Of a stretch of DNA of 64,000 nt, positions 45,220 to 58,374 are shown one piece after another. Within the stretch, counting starts at the first letter, position 1, and each line of letters starts with the position of its first letter. Origin of the DNA: Allomyces macrogynus ATCC 38327 (Eukaryota; Blastocladiomycota; Blastocladiomycetes; Blastocladiales; Blastocladiaceae); assembly GCA_000151295.1 (NCBI GenBank), contig GG745370.1, positions 150,733 to 214,732 on the forward strand. Reading direction: 5' to 3'. A model generated the notes under the pieces. That model saw only the letters and a list, made by a program, of their open reading frames with translations, was not told where the DNA came from and did not search any database. Both the position numbers and the translations under genes were made by a program.

Positions 45220-46620
45220 GGTTGATGATTTGAAAATGTGTCGACGACGGCGCGGTATCGACGAGGCGCGTGTGGCGCAACGCGGGCGTGGGCAGGGTCG
45301 AGTGGTGAGGTGCGCCAGAGCGCTCGTCGTGCACCGGTCAACAAGTGGAGCAGTTGAGCCGCGCGCTTCGCTTCTTTCGAGGTGTTGGCAGCGAGCGACG
45401 AGCGGGCGGCAATGCGGAAGCAAACGCCGGGCAGGATGGGGGCGACCCGGCGCTTTTGAATGCCCGGCGAGGGCGGCGCGGCGGCGGGCGGCGGCACGGT
45501 GGCAATCAGAGCCAGACGTAACCGAGGGCAGCAACCAAACAAGTGTCATGGAGAGTTCGGGAATGAAAGGTGACACAAAGATGGTCGTGTGGTCGACTTC
45601 CGCGCACCTCGCGCACATCGCAGGGCAACAAATGAATGCGCAACGGCCCCTGGCCAAGCGCAAGACGTTGGTCATTTGGTCCGCAACCGACGCCTCCCTC
45701 CTCTGCGGGTCTATCGCCTCGCGACCAGTTCTATCGACTCGCGCAAGCGTCGCCATTTCAGTTGCGAAAAGCGCACCGTTCCTCGGCGCTTTTGCACGTT
45801 CCTCGGCGCTTTTGAGCTTCGGAAGAGTTCGTTGACGACCAGTACCCCTTCGCCCACAGCCATCAAAATAGGCCGAAACGCAGCGTCGGCAGCAGGCGCA
45901 GAGGTGGTGTTGGCAGCGCGCCAAGCGCCGGCAGCGAGGCGACCCTCACCATCAAGGTGATGTCGGTCGTCGTCGACGGTTCCGACCTTTCACGACCCGG
46001 CCGTCCCTCAGCACATTGGAGAGGATGTCGACTACGACGGTGGCGGACCACCCCGATGCTCCATATATGCTGTGGCATTTTCGGAAGCGCCATTGGTCGG
46101 CCAGTCCCGGCTATTTTTGGCCTCGTGCTTCAATTGCTTTCATTTTGGGCTCCGGCACGATGCAGTGGGTCGAAGAGGGTCGCACACTCATCGACAAGGT
46201 CTGTGGCGGCGCCATCGCGGAAGAAGTTCGCGTCGTTCCTCGATTGCGACAAGTCACGGCGCGTGTGCCATGGGACCATGATGCGTTGGTGATGGATGGC
46301 CGCCGTCGACATGGTGGTGGTGGACTGGTGACGCGTCACAGTCTTCTGGTTGCGGTCTTGTGTGGCAACGGGTCGCCCAGCCAGTTGTCGTATGGTGTGG
46401 CGGAGGCACAGTCGACAGCCTTGCTGCGTGTGTTGCGCAGGCACGTTTCAGCCGCTTTCCGACGTCACGCACAGTGGCGCACTTGCCGATTCCAAAATGC
46501 CCGTGTGACACTTCGCCTTTTGACGACGCCACACTCGCATTTGCATGACCGCGCCGGCGAAAACCTGAAGTCAGAAGGCAAAAACCTGAAAGTGATTCCG
46601 CAGTGGCAGCCGGCAAGGGA
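45220..46620. other. upstream region of receptor 1
   Basis: 1.4 kb without a convincing gene. A long minus-strand open frame begins inside 46254-47393 but its translation has no domain logic. Confidence 0.45.
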
Positions 46621-47049
46621 TCAGGGACAAATAGATATTTGTGCATCATCGTCTTCATCAGCCATTCGCTCGGGCGTGGAGAGAGGCGACCCGTCAGGTG
46701 ACAAATCAAACCATTGTAAACCGTCAGCGACTGCCACGGGCTCGGCTTCAGTGGGCGCTTCCAACAAGTGAAGTTCAGTGGATCACGGCGATCACCGCTT
46801 TTGCACGCGTTTTTGCGCGTCCAGGGGTTCTGTCCCTCAGTGCCATTACATGCAACAAGGTTGATCCCGCTGAAAACCATGATCCAGGAGGTATTGAATG
46901 AGCGGAATGTACTCGGAAGAAACCGCAATGTGATCGGGACGTTCTTGCATGCGATGTTGTCCTGGCCTGTGAATGTGATGAGCGTGCCAATGACGTGACA
47001 GAGGAGCTCCTTGAACGCGATCCTCAGAGCCGCGACGTGGGGGCGGCAC
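46621..47049 (-). pseudogene. ankyrin-like remnant
   Basis: The minus strand gives, in three frames in sequence: HIAVSSEYIPLIQYLLDHGF, like the helix pair of an ankyrin repeat; GSTLLHVMALRDRTPGRAK, like the next repeat's TLLH turn; and an acidic tail, LSPDGSPLSTPERMADEDDD, to a TGA at 46621. Each piece ends in a stop or a frame change. It is probably a dead gene. Only one or two repeats can be seen, so the family call is tentative. Confidence 0.3.
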
Positions 47050-47753
47050 GCTCTGATGTGCCTTTTTGTAAAAGCCGCGTCGCTGCTAGGCACGACGCGC
47101 GCAGGTTCGGTGACATGGGCGGGGGTGCCTCTTATCCTGTCTACTGATGGCACTGGCGGTGCCCATTCACACCTCGTGAGCACATCTGGGACGGAATCTT
47201 CATCACCAAAACGCGCAAGTGGCTGATCAATCGTGGACAGGCCCCAGTGCGGAGCTGTGGATCGCTTTCTGTTCCGTTTTGAATGCTCCGGAACAACGAC
47301 ACGGTCGGACGATGGGCATGGGAGGAGCTGAAAAACAGGCACATAGTCGCGCTGCTCGGGCACACTGAGAAACTGATAGTTGCGCGAGGACATGGTGATC
47401 CAACAGGTAAACTAAAGGCTCAAATCGATCAGCGTGGAACAGATCACATCAGATTGTCTGCGGTTGCATCTTTGACTGCGATGTTGCATGGCAGTGTTCT
47501 TGAGTGTGTTGAGCTAGCCTCTGAAAACGTGCTTCATTTCTGCCTGCAACACGCCCAGCGGAACATGGCGTGCCATCGTGAATCAATCTCCATGGCTCGC
47601 ATCTTGTTGGCGCTCACGCGCTGATCACAAAATGCTTCCAGGCAAAGCGCTCATGCTGCTCAAATAGTCAAGAAGACAGAAGCATGTACAAATCAAGCTG
47701 ATACGTATTCATCACATATGTACATTGCCAATGAGCACAGTCCCAGCCCACGC
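47050..47753. other. 3' flank of receptor 2
   Basis: 700 bp without a recognised gene; AT-richer than the coding regions beside it. Confidence 0.45.
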
Positions 47754-50700
47754 TCACGACCCTCGACTATAGCTCCTCGCACGCCCGATCCCCACCAACC
47801 GGTTCCGATCCGTATGAATCACCGCCGGCGCCGTTACCGCAGGTCGCGACCCGGCCGCCGCCATCGCCATTCTCGGCGCATTCAACGCCGGCTCGGGCCT
47901 TGCCCGTGCCGCCGTCCCCACCGCCGGCGCTGTCGGCACCCTTGCCGCCGTATTCGCCGCCCACGCGGCCGTCGCCAACAAACTCGCCGCACTCGGCCGC
48001 CTTTCCCCCACCGCACCGCCGCCGCTGGACGGCGCGTCTTTATCGCCCGAAGACGACCGCAGCGACGCCGACCGCGTCCACACCTGGCAGTGTACGGCAA
48101 GCGCGCGCACCCAGGTCATTTTATCGTCGTCGGTCTTGAACTGGATGCAGTAGGTGACCGATCCGGGCGCCTTGATTTCAATGCACAGCGGCGGCGCGGT
48201 AAACGGGTTCGGATCGAATTGCAGCGACCGGAGGTGGAAGATTTTGCCGCGCTCGGTCGCGGTCGTGATGCGCGTCATGCCGAGATAGGATTCGAGCGCG
48301 AAGAGCGTGAGACGGTGCGTGATCCACGGTTGGAAGAGACGGCTCGTTAGCCGGACGGGGTACTTGCCCTGTTTGATGGAGGCGAGTGGAGGTGAGTATC
48401 GTGCGCTTGCAATACGCAAATCAAGAAGATGAGAGAGAAGGAGGCTCCGTACCGTCATCGTCGACGGCTTCCCGACGAGCGGCGCCCGCCGCCGAGAACC
48501 CGCCCGTCGTGTCCGAGACGCCATCGTCAAACAAGTCGCCAGACCCGCCGGCCTCGGCACTGCGCATCTGCTGCTGCTGCCGACGCGCACGCGCTGCGAC
48601 CACCAGGCTGAGCGCGATGCGACCGATCAGAAACGCGTAGGCAAAAGCGACGGCGTAGAGGACAGTCACCGACCGGATCAACCAGCTGGCGAGCGCAAAC
48701 TCGGCCTTGGAAATGAACATGAACGGCGCGAGCACGATCCCGCACAGGGTCACGTTTTGCGCAGTGTAGAGAATCGACGCGGATTCGCGGAACAGCGAGT
48801 GCGCGCGGCGCGTCTACAAACACGAGCGTTACACCATAAACGTTAGTTGTGCACATAGTCGAGAGCCCGAGAGGGAAACAAACTGACCTTGTACGCGAGC
48901 ACCGACACGAGCAGGAGCAACGCGCCATTGTACGCAACCGACACGGCCTGCAAGACCGTCGCGAGAACGCGGTTGTCGGCCGCGCACTCGTACGAAATGG
49001 TCGTCGACCCAAACGCCTTTGCGGGGCCGAACGGGCGCGAGCGCCGTCCACACGACCATGATCACGATCTGCACGGCCATGATGGCAAGACACCCGAGGA
49101 ACAGCCGGCCGTTGTTCAAGTGCGCGAGCTTGCGCAATTTCGCATTGTCAAAGACGCGCCAGATGCGCCACGTCTTGGCCGCGACGGCACTAATGACTAG
49201 CTCGAACCCGAGCACAAACGTCCACGCCTGCGCGTGGCACGTGCCGACCGTCGGCACGTCAATCGACAGGAAGACGGTGCTCAGCAACAGCACGAACCCG
49301 ACCGAGATCTGCGTCAGGAACGGCATCGCCATGTGCTTGACCGACGACTCGTGCTGGTTGAGGGCCAGGTAGAGGTTCGTCAAGACGACAACGACAATCA
49401 TGATCGCCGTCAGCGCCATCACGACAATCCCCGTCGCCGACGTCCACGTCGGGTACCCGAGCCGGTACTTTGGCACGTCCGACGGAATCGTGCTCGACCC
49501 GCCATAGAACTTGAGCGCGGCCGAACCCGGGACCAGTTTCGTGCCGTTGACCGGCAGCGTGAACACCGTCTCCTCCTTGCCGCCGTAAACGTTGACAATC
49601 GCATAGTCGCCGAGCCGGTCGCCGTTCGCGTCGTAAGTCACGACGCCCGACGTCCCGTCAAACGGGTCGAGGAAATCGGCCAACGAAATGGACGACGGGT
49701 ACGAGCGCTTGAGCACGGTCGCGGGCGACAATCGCCCGGCCAACTTCATGATCCCGCGCGCCATGGCGAACAGGCAGTCGCGGTAGAGCACCGCGTACCG
49801 GTGAATCATGGCAGTGGGGTACTTGGCCGCGAACCGCGTCTGGAACGCCGCGTAGGCCGCGCCCTGCTCGACGGGGAACGCGTAGAGCAGCCCGTCGAGG
49901 TCGCGGTCGGCGTTCGAGTACCGCGACTTGTCGGCGACAAGCGGGAGCAGCCCACTCAGTCCGTCCGACCCGACCCACGTCCACTCGTCGGAACCGAGAA
50001 TCGATACGGCGCGCGCTTCGCGCGCGAGGGCGACAAACTGGTCGGCAGTGCCGAAAAACATGACGACGCGCGTGCCGGCCGTCTTGATGGCGGCAATAGC
50101 GGGCGCATGCGTGCGTGGGTCGGTCGAGGAAAAGGACTGCGACGTGGCGATCGTGATGTTGCGTTTGGCGGCCTCGTCGGTGAACGTGGACATGAGATTG
50201 GTCCCGTACGAGTCGCTCGAGAAGAGCAACGCGACCGTGTGCCATTGGACGAGGTGGACAAAGCGTGCGAGCATGCGACCTTGAAACGTATCAGACTGAA
50301 TAGGGTACGGGGTGAGCATGGGAGTTCTACGTCATCGTGCGTATACAAAAAGCGAGCGCGTACTGGAATCTGCGGGTGGAGAAGCACGACAAGTTAGTCT
50401 TCTTGCCATACCGCGACACGCCAAAGTCGCAACGTACGGTACGCATGAAAAATGGAACGTTGCTCTTGTCGGATAAGTCGGGGTCGGTCACCGACCCTGA
50501 GCACTGCCAAAGCTGGAACTGGCTCGCTGAAAGCGCCATAGCCGTGGTTGGGCTCGACGACATTTCGCCAATGATCCCGACGGCGCCCGTGCGGTTAGCC
50601 ACAAAGACATTGTCGACGGCCGCGCTCATGGACCCGCGCGAGTCGCGAAACGAGAGCGAGAACGAGTGATTGCTGCCGGCCCATTGGTTCACGTCGTCGA

Positions 50701-50891
50701 GCGAAAACTCGAGGACTTGCCGTGCGCTTACGGCTGCGTCCTGAGTGCCGCCGGCACCCGTGAGCGGCAACGAGACGAGGATCGGGAACTGTGCTGCATG
50801 TACAGCATCGAGCAGGGATGCGACGACGAGGACAAGTTGGAGCAGCGCCAGCGCTGCCCCGCACGCGCGGTAGTCGTCGAAGCAAGGGCAT
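47754..50891 (-). CDS. class C GPCR with ANF-type ectodomain and PH domain (receptor 2), frame breaks
   Basis: Paralogue of receptor 1 with the same plan. Clear exon joins are 50438/50295 and 48888/48813. Signal peptide ALALLQLVLVVASLLDAVHA; ectodomain NHSFSLSFRDSRGSMSAAV and VALLFSSDSYG; helices with KHMAMPFLTQISVGFVLLL and RLFLGCLAIMAVQIVIM; PH-like domain GKYPVRLTSRLFQPW to TWVRALAVH; and an Ala-rich tail ending at 47754. Two single-base breaks must be bridged: a CCCC run at 50857-50860 between ATG 50891 and the signal peptide, and a GGGG run at 49023-49026 between the sixth helix region and TTISYECAADN. The last intron (about 48437-48369) also does not keep phase. It is either damaged or mis-assembled; receptor 1 is intact. 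Confidence 0.78.
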
Positions 50892-51806
50892 GATCACAGT
50901 GCTGATGGGAACCGAGGTGCTGGAAACGGAACGCCCGACGGTCCAGGCCGCGGGCAAACCGGGGACTTATAGTTGACACGGCGCGAGCTCCAGTCAAAGT
51001 TGTCCTCGGCAATCGTCGTGATAATACCCGCGTTTATTCGTCGCAATCCCACCGCCCCGTCGTCGTCCGTGAACATGACCTCTGTCGAGGGCATCAGCAC
51101 GCAGCGATTTGCGGGACAGCGTCGGAACGACCAGCCATAGTCCATGGATGGGACGGCGCGTGTGGTACCTCCGAGCGGAGCGGCTGCGAGCAACGAACAA
51201 TGCAGCCGGAAGGTATTTCGGGGCGCGTACGGCTTGGCCGTGATCACGGCTCATGAACTGTCCCGTCGAATACGCTCCGCAGCAGCATTTGGGCGCATGA
51301 ACGGGTGGAGGAGCAACGTCGAGCAACGCAGGAGCAAACCAAAGGAACAGGTTCGCCACAGTTGCATCCAGATGCTGTTGTTGGGAGCAGAGGGCGCCAA
51401 GGAGGCTGAGGCAGGGCGCAGATATTGGTCATCCGGTCGTGGGCGTGCGTCGGCTCGAACAATTAACCAGTCGGTGCGCGAACAAAAGAGCGGAAGTCAT
51501 GACGCCGCGAGTGGCTCCCGGTAATTGCAGCAAGATTGCGCAAGTCCTTGCGTGCTGAGCGGAGCTGTCGGTAACGACAGCTGTTGTTGGTCGTCGATGG
51601 CCATACGTCCGACTGTAAGTGGTGGGTTGCGCAACGCGACAGATTTGCCTGTAGCAACGGTGCGCGTGGGCGCACGCGGCCAAAGCCTCTCGGCCACCCT
51701 CATCCGTCGCGACCTCGCGTCGGATCACTTCGGCGCGCGCCGACACGCAACAGCACCATCACGACCCCGGCCGGCACCGCACTGGCCGCATAACGAGCAG
51801 CGTGCC
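50892..51806. other. divergent region between receptor 2 and DHX29
   Basis: 915 bp holding both promoters. An open plus-strand frame runs into the DHX29 ATG, but the ATG at 51807 has good context (GTGCCATGG) and starts the protein-like Lys/Ala-rich sequence. Confidence 0.5.
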
Positions 51807-54800
51807 ATGGCCAAGAAGAAGCCCTCGGCCGCCGCGGCCAACGCCCGCGGGTTTGCCACAACCTCGACCCCGTCATCGGCCGCCAAGAAAAAGGCCGACG
51901 CCGACGCAGCCGCCGCAGCTGCAGCCAAAAAGGCCGATGAGGAAGCGCCGCCGGCTCCGCGCGTGCCTAACCCGGTGGCCCCGCCCAAACCCAAGAAAAA
52001 GGACTTGAAGGCCGCCAAGGCCGCCGAAAAGGCGGCCAACGCCGAGGAAGACGCGCTGGCCAAGATCGTCAACGACCTCGCGCGTGATTCGCGTGTGGCC
52101 AAGATTGACGCGGATATCGTTAAGGCGCGCGAAGATGCCGTCGACGCGACCCCCGCGGCTCTGTCCGTCAAGTGCGAGCGCGCGCTCGTCGACTATTTGA
52201 TGTCCAAGACGCCCAACTTGTTTGCGCACGACCTCGGTTCCGTCAAGCGTTTGCCCGTGCCGGATACGCTCGTCAACGACGCGACGCGGATCATGCGCGA
52301 CCTGCACCTCGTCTATGCGACGCTCGAATCGCTCGGGTTTGCGCGGCAGCACGTGCACCACGGCATGGCGCGGTCGCCGCAGCCGTGGGACCTCCAGGAG
52401 ACGCTGCATCACATGTGCCTGACGATGCCGACCGAGCACTTGCCACGCGGATTCGCCGACAAGATATACATGCACCAGACGACCGATGACGCGGCAGCCA
52501 AGCGCGCCAAGCAGGCCGAGGAGGAGGCTGCTGCCGCTGCAGCTGCGGCCGCTAAGAGGAAGGGCCGTCGCGGACGCGGTGGGAAGTCGAACGACGCCGA
52601 CAACGATGGCTCCTCGGCCGTTGCGTCGTCGTCGACTGCCCCGCCACCCCCTCCCGCACAACCCGCCGCTGACCCGGCCGTCGATGCGGCGGCGTCGGCG
52701 TTCGACAACCTCGACCTCGACACGCTCAACGTGTTTGACCTCGACCACTCGTACGTGGCCACGCAGCCCGCGCACCGCACGCCGACTGTGCGCGAGTTTT
52801 CGCTGGCTGGGTGGACGGGCAAAGTGCCCAAACAGTTGCTGCGCGATACGATGGTGCGCGAGGACCGCAACGTCAAGATTGCCTACCCGGACGCTAAGCG
52901 GCCTAAGGGCGTGAGCGTGCCCTCGACCGCGTTCCGGGTGCAGTGCAAGGTGAATGGCGAGCCGTTTTCAGGGGACGACTTTTGCGCGACGAAGCTCGAG
53001 GCCGAGCACTACGCGGCGACGGTCGCGCTGTACCGCTTGTCCAAGGTACATTTTCTGCTTACCACGATCTTGTCGAGGTCAAGAACCATTGCACTGACCG
53101 GAACGACGTAACTAGGGTCGCCCATTGCACCGCATGCTGCCGCCGGCGTACCGCGAGGTGTGGATGGAGCTCGAGGAGGCCGACAAAGCTCAGAACACCA
53201 ACTCGCAGCGGCAAGTGGATGGGGAAAAGGTTGGGTTCTTGCAAAACTTGATTGCCGTGTTCAAGGCCGAGGTTCGTCTACTCCACCTTTGCCGAATTCG
53301 ACTCCTGATGCAGAAGGCTCACTGTCCTTTCGCAACGCACTCAGGGTTTGATGAAAAAGGGCGGCGCCGCTCAGTGCGCAGCCGACTCGAACGGCGACTC
53401 GCGGCCGGAGACGCCATCTCAGGCCGGGCAACAGCGTTCCGGTCGTGCGACCCGCATTCGGCCGCCGCAACGTAACGCGGCGATGCGGAAACAGCGCGAG
53501 GTGCTTCCCGTGGCCGCGTACCAGGACCGGATTGCCGAGCTCGTGCGCAAGCACCGCGTCGTGATTATTTCTGGCGACACGGGTACGCAATTGCGCCCAC
53601 GAGCGACATTATCCTGAGGAGATACCTAAACCGTGGGACTGTCGTTCATAGGGTGCGGCAAGTCGACGCAAGTGCCGCAGTTCCTGCTCGAGGAGCTGGT
53701 CAAGGACGAACAGGCGGCCGCGGAACGCGCCGGGTCCGGGGTTGCGTCTGCATGGGACGACGAGGTCGAGGACGTGCAGGCTGCCGGCCGTGTGGGCGGA
53801 CAAATCTTTTGCTGCCAGCCGCGCCGCATTTCGGCCACGTCGATTGCGGCGCGCGTCGCGCGCGAGTGGGGCGACCCGCGGGTCGGTGATACGGTTGGGT
53901 ACTCGGTCAAGCTCGAGTCCAAGGTGTCCAATAAGACGCGGCTGGTTTTTTGCACGACGGTACGTACTTGGATCGCCAGCTTTGCTTCGGATGGTCGACA
54001 CTGATGGATTGACGCTTGCAACAGGGCATTCTGCTCCGCCGCCTCGAGTCGGACCCGATGCTCACGGGCATTTCGACGGTCATCGTCGACGAAGTGCACG
54101 AGCGCTCGCTTGACTCGGACTTCCTGCTCGTCATGCTCAAGGCGCTTCTCGACAAGCGCGACGACCTCAAGGTCGTGCTCATGTCAGCGACCATGAAGGA
54201 GGCCGAGTTCTCGTCGTTTTTCGGCGGCGTCTCGGTCCTGACCGTGCCCGGGCGCACGTTCCCCGTCGATCGCATGTTCCTTGAAGACGTGATTTTGCGG
54301 TGCCGGTTCACGCCGACGCAGGACGAGTACCTGCGCACGACCTACGCCGTGCAGCGCAAGGCCGTCTCGGGCAAGAACACCTACTGGGAAGAGCAGGTGC
54401 AGTCGTTTGCCGAGGATGACTCCAAGTACCTCGCCGACTACCCGCCGGCTGTTCGCAAGTCGGCGCTGCGCATGGACCCGACGACCATCAACTACGAGCT
54501 GATTGAGAAGCTCGTGCGGCACATTCTCGAGCATTCCGGCGACGAGTTCAACGACGCGAGTGCGACGCATGGGCATGACGGGCAAGAGAACGAGGACGAT
54601 GCCGCCGTCGAGTCCGAGGATGCCGGCGCGATTCTCGTGTTTTTGCCCGGGATGGGCGAAATTCGCCGTGCGTACGACCGGCTCAGCCGGATTCCGGGCG
54701 CACACGTTTTGCCGCTGCACTCGTCGCTCTCGCCGGCGCAGCAGAGCGCCGTGTTCCGCGCGCCGCCGCGCGGAATGCGGAAAGTGGTGCTGAGCACCAA

Positions 54801-56382
54801 TATTGCCGAGACGGGGGTCACGATTCCGGACGTCGTCTATGTGATTGATTCGGGCAAGGCCAAGGTGACGAGCTACGATGAGAAGAAGCATGTGACGCGG
54901 CTGCGTGAGACGTTCATCACTAAGGCCAATTGTCGGCAGCGGATGGGGCGTGCCGGGCGTGTGCGGCCCGGGTTCTACTTTGCGCTGTACTCGCGGCACC
55001 GGTTCGAGTTCCAGGTACGGTCGTGGGTTTGCCCCAGTTTGCGATGTGGAGCAAACCTGACGCTTTGTACGATGCACAGATGGCCGACTACGAGACGCCC
55101 GAGATTCAGCGCATTGCGCTCGAATCGACGTGCCTGCGCATCAAGGTCTACGAGTTTGAACACATCGTCGCCACGTTCCAGTCGTTCCTCGACCCGCCAC
55201 CGACCTCGCGTGTCAAGACGGCGATTGCGCGACTTCAGGCGTCGCGCGCGCTTGACGACCTGGAGCAGCTCACGCCGCTTGGCCGGTTCCTCGGCCAGAT
55301 GCCACTTGACGTGGAGCTCGGCAAGATCATTGCGTTTGGTGCATTTTACGGGTGCCTCGATCCGGCCGTCACGATTGCCGCGTACCTGTCGGCGAGCGTC
55401 AACCTATTCGAGGGCGGGTCGTGGAACGGCGGTGGGTCCGGTGGGATGCAGACGGTCGGCTCGATCCCGCGCGACTTGCTCTACGGCCAGTCGGACCTGT
55501 TGGGCTACTACAACATTTACCGCGAGTGGAAGCACCGGATCAAGAACGGCGGTGCCGGCAAGGCGCGCGCGTTCTGCACCAAGTACGGGCTCAGCTACAA
55601 GGCGCTGACGGTGCTCGACGATACGCGCGCGCAGCTGCAGCAACTCGTGCCTGTCCCGTGGGACGAGTGCAACCGGTACGCGACGAGCGTCGACATGGTG
55701 CACACGGCCCTGCTGGCCGCGAGTTACCCGAACGTGCTCAAACTCGTGCCCGGGTCCGGATTCACGTCGATGCGCGGATCCGCGTCGCTGCACGGGTCGT
55801 CAGTGTTTGCTGGCGAGACGGCGGCGGCCGTCACCGCGGCCATGTCGGCGCACGGTCTCCTCACGCCGGGCGTGCCCGTTTCGGCCGCGGCGATTGCGGC
55901 CGCGGCGGCGACAATGCCCGGTGGGCTTATGCCTGGCGCGAGTCCGTGGTTCTGCTACTTTTCGTGCCTACACACGGCAACGACGCTGCAGGTGTTTGAT
56001 GCGACGCACGTGCACCCACTGCTGTTCCTCGTCGCGGTCGGTTGCAGGTCGCCGCTCGCGACGAATTACTTGGCGCGGACGGTCACGTTTGACCGCGACG
56101 GGTTTGTCAAGGTCAAGGTTCCGCCTAAGACGGCGGCGCACATGCGAGAATTGCACACGCTGCTGGTACGTTTTGCCCGTCGCGTTTTGCGTCGTGAGCT
56201 GGGGTCTAGAGTCTGACGATGATGTTGGCATCCTGCGCGTAGGACGACGCGTTCGAGGCATTCTTGCGTAACCCGCGTGAATACGGCAAGGCCGACGTGG
56301 TCGCGGCCGTGCACGACCTGGTGGTTGCGCCAGGCGCAACAACGGGCGCGCTGACGACGAGCACGGGCGTGCTGCATGCGTA
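51807..56382 (+). CDS. DHX29: DExH-box RNA helicase DHX29, translation initiation
   Basis: 40S-bound helicase that helps scanning through structured 5' UTRs. Exons 51807-53045, 53116-53271, 53345-53582, 53652-53959, 54025-55014, 55080-56165 and 56242-56382 join to 1,385 codons; the human protein is about 1,370. N-terminal Lys/Ala-rich part, then a region ending FCATKLEAEHYAATVALYRL. MLPPAYREVWMELEEAD is the DHX29 signature just before the helicase core. Motif I is GDTGCGKST (about 543), II DEVHERS (about 669), III SAT, and VI QRMGRAGR. The winged-helix/HA2 and OB regions follow (LTPLGRFLGQMPLDVELGK, FGAFYGCLDPAVTIAAYL). Motif I is split by an intron after GDTG. DHX29 is missing from budding yeast. 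No frame problems. Confidence 0.93.
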
Positions 56383-56720
56383 GGTAGTGTGTCGAGGTGA
56401 CAGAGATTCGGTTGCTCCTCTCTCTCAGTAGACCGTCCGTCCTCGGCCCGTTCACGGTGGGATCACAGGACCATTCACTGCGGTTGTGATCGGCATGCAG
56501 CAGCAGCTCCTTCGCAAATGTTCTCATCATGATCGACTGGGCTCATTCTCGCCAACATACACAGCAAGCACAGCCCGAGCGCGTGCACGTCGCGGTGACG
56601 GGATGGATGCGAGACAGCCGGCTGCCGCACGTGGAATGCACGGGAGCGAGTGACGTCGACTTAGTTGTTCACCAACCTGTCCCGAAAAGCTACCAAGACT
56701 TTTGCAATAGCCTCTACATC
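56383..56720. other. 3' flank of DHX29
   Basis: No gene recognised. Confidence 0.4.
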
Positions 56721-58374
56721 ATGTCTGATGTGGCCCCGCCCAAGTCAAGCGCTATGTTGAGCTCCTTGCGCGCGGGAGTCTGTACCCGTTCAACAAAACT
56801 CACTAGCCACACTGCCGGACCTCGTAATCGCCGAGATCATTCAGTTCTTGGTTGCACCGTTCGATCTCGACCCCGATGAAGTTGCATGTGCGCTTGCATG
56901 CCTCGCTCGGACGTGCCATGTACTGCGCGGCCAGGCAGCACGAGCTCTTCTCGATTTGCTTGCAGTCTTGCGTGCCGAACCGGATCAACCATCCGGCTTT
57001 GCCTTGCATTGCCTCGACTTCCTGGTCCTCCCAGCGGTATGGATGAGCTTGGCCCCTCAAGGTGTAGCACGAATGAGATCGTGACCGATCTTGATTTACC
57101 AATGACAACGGTCGTACCTGTTGCATGGATCCATCGCCTTGCCGTATACCCGCGCATTGAAAATCAGTTAGGTCTCTCGATCCCGTTCTCGGCACTTCTT
57201 GCTGACCTGGCGCGTGTGAAAAGCCTTGATTTCACTGACTCGGCCGTGGCGAGAGCGATTGTAGTGCATGCGCCGCACTTCATGCATCACGTCGTGTCCG
57301 TCTCGTTCCTGGTTGTGGATGGGGGCGCTTCTCAGAGCCACCTGCAGAACGATCTTGCTCTACCTGCAGCGACGTCTCTGAAACTGTTGGCAAACCAGTT
57401 GGGCGAGCCTGTTGATATGGAACTCGGTGGTTTCCCCAACGCCTCGCGCTGCGAGACGCTCCATCCTGGTAGGTTTGGGCGTCTGACCTTCAGCCCTGAT
57501 GCACTCGCCCGCCTTTTCTCTGTACCATCTGTGACGAAATTGGTGGCACATGTCGCAGAACTCTTCACGCTCTCCCGCGACACTGGCATTCATATTTCAG
57601 CAGACGTCGGGCGCATGGTCCGCCGTGCAGTCGTGACACCTTCCGCTACAGCATTGTTAGTGCGTGGATTGCCGTTGGTGGGCGACGACGTACCAGCATC
57701 GACCATGCTCGAGCACCTGCAGCTGACTTGCCGCTTTGATGATCATGCCTCGTTGGTGAAATTTGACCTGCAGCAGCTGTTGCATCTCGTGTCGCTGACC
57801 GTCAGGGTGCCCAAGGGCCTCGACTCTTTTGAATCGGACACGTGGATGTCTTTGACGCACGATCAGGTCCAGCAGCTCGCTATACTCCCGCACCTTGCCG
57901 AGGTTGATGCTTTGGTTCTCGGTCCCCAGCAGAAAAATCTTATCATTCCCTCGCTCGACCCAACGGTCGCTTTCCCGTCACTTGTACGCGTGCACTCGTC
58001 GTTGTGTTTGTTTGAGATTCTGCGCGAATGCACGCTGCCTGCACTTGAGCACATGACGGTCCTCGTCTGTTTGGTTCTATTCAAGAGTTTACATTCCGCA
58101 CTGCGCACAGAGCCTCACGCGACTAGCGGTGGTGGCAACGGGTATCGACCGGCCCATGGTCTTGGTGCCACAAGACATCAGCGACGCGATGCGGGCGCGT
58201 GAACCGCTTCTTGCTGACTTGACCTTGTGCGTGGCCGAAATTTTGCGAACTCTCATGTTGGTGATGTTCCCTGTTACAATAACCACGCGAGCCTGGACTG
58301 GATTGGTGCCGATTCTCCCAACGCTCTCTTGCACCATGGACGGCTTGATGCGCTTGGGTTCGATTGTGCTCTGA
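56721..58374 (+). pseudogene. best-preserved copy of the F-box-like family, with frame breaks
   Basis: Longest member of the family scattered through the window. After ATG 56721 (MSDVAPPKSSAM) the frame must shift to reach LPDLVIAEIIQFLVAPFDLD, an F-box-like opening. It shifts again near 57070 to enter a 340-codon open stretch (VVPVAWIHRLAVYP through HLQLTCRFDDHASLVKFDLQ to ECTLPALEHMTVLV), and once more near 58120 for LAVVATGIDRPMVLVPQDIS. The middle part has leucine-spaced segments like irregular LRRs. F-box proteins with such repeats choose substrates for SCF ubiquitin ligases; that role is only inferred. Introns instead of frameshifts are possible at one break. The family name is mine. 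Confidence 0.5.

Noticed and set aside
46254..47393. 379-codon minus-strand open frame
   Set aside because: The protein-like pieces in this region are in other frames (ankyrin-like remnant); this frame shows no domain.
58065..58126. An intron joining LEHMTVLV to VVATGIDRP in the 57-kb family copy
   Set aside because: GT and AG ends exist, but the copy at 33.1 kb has coding-like sequence at the same place, so a frameshift explains it better.
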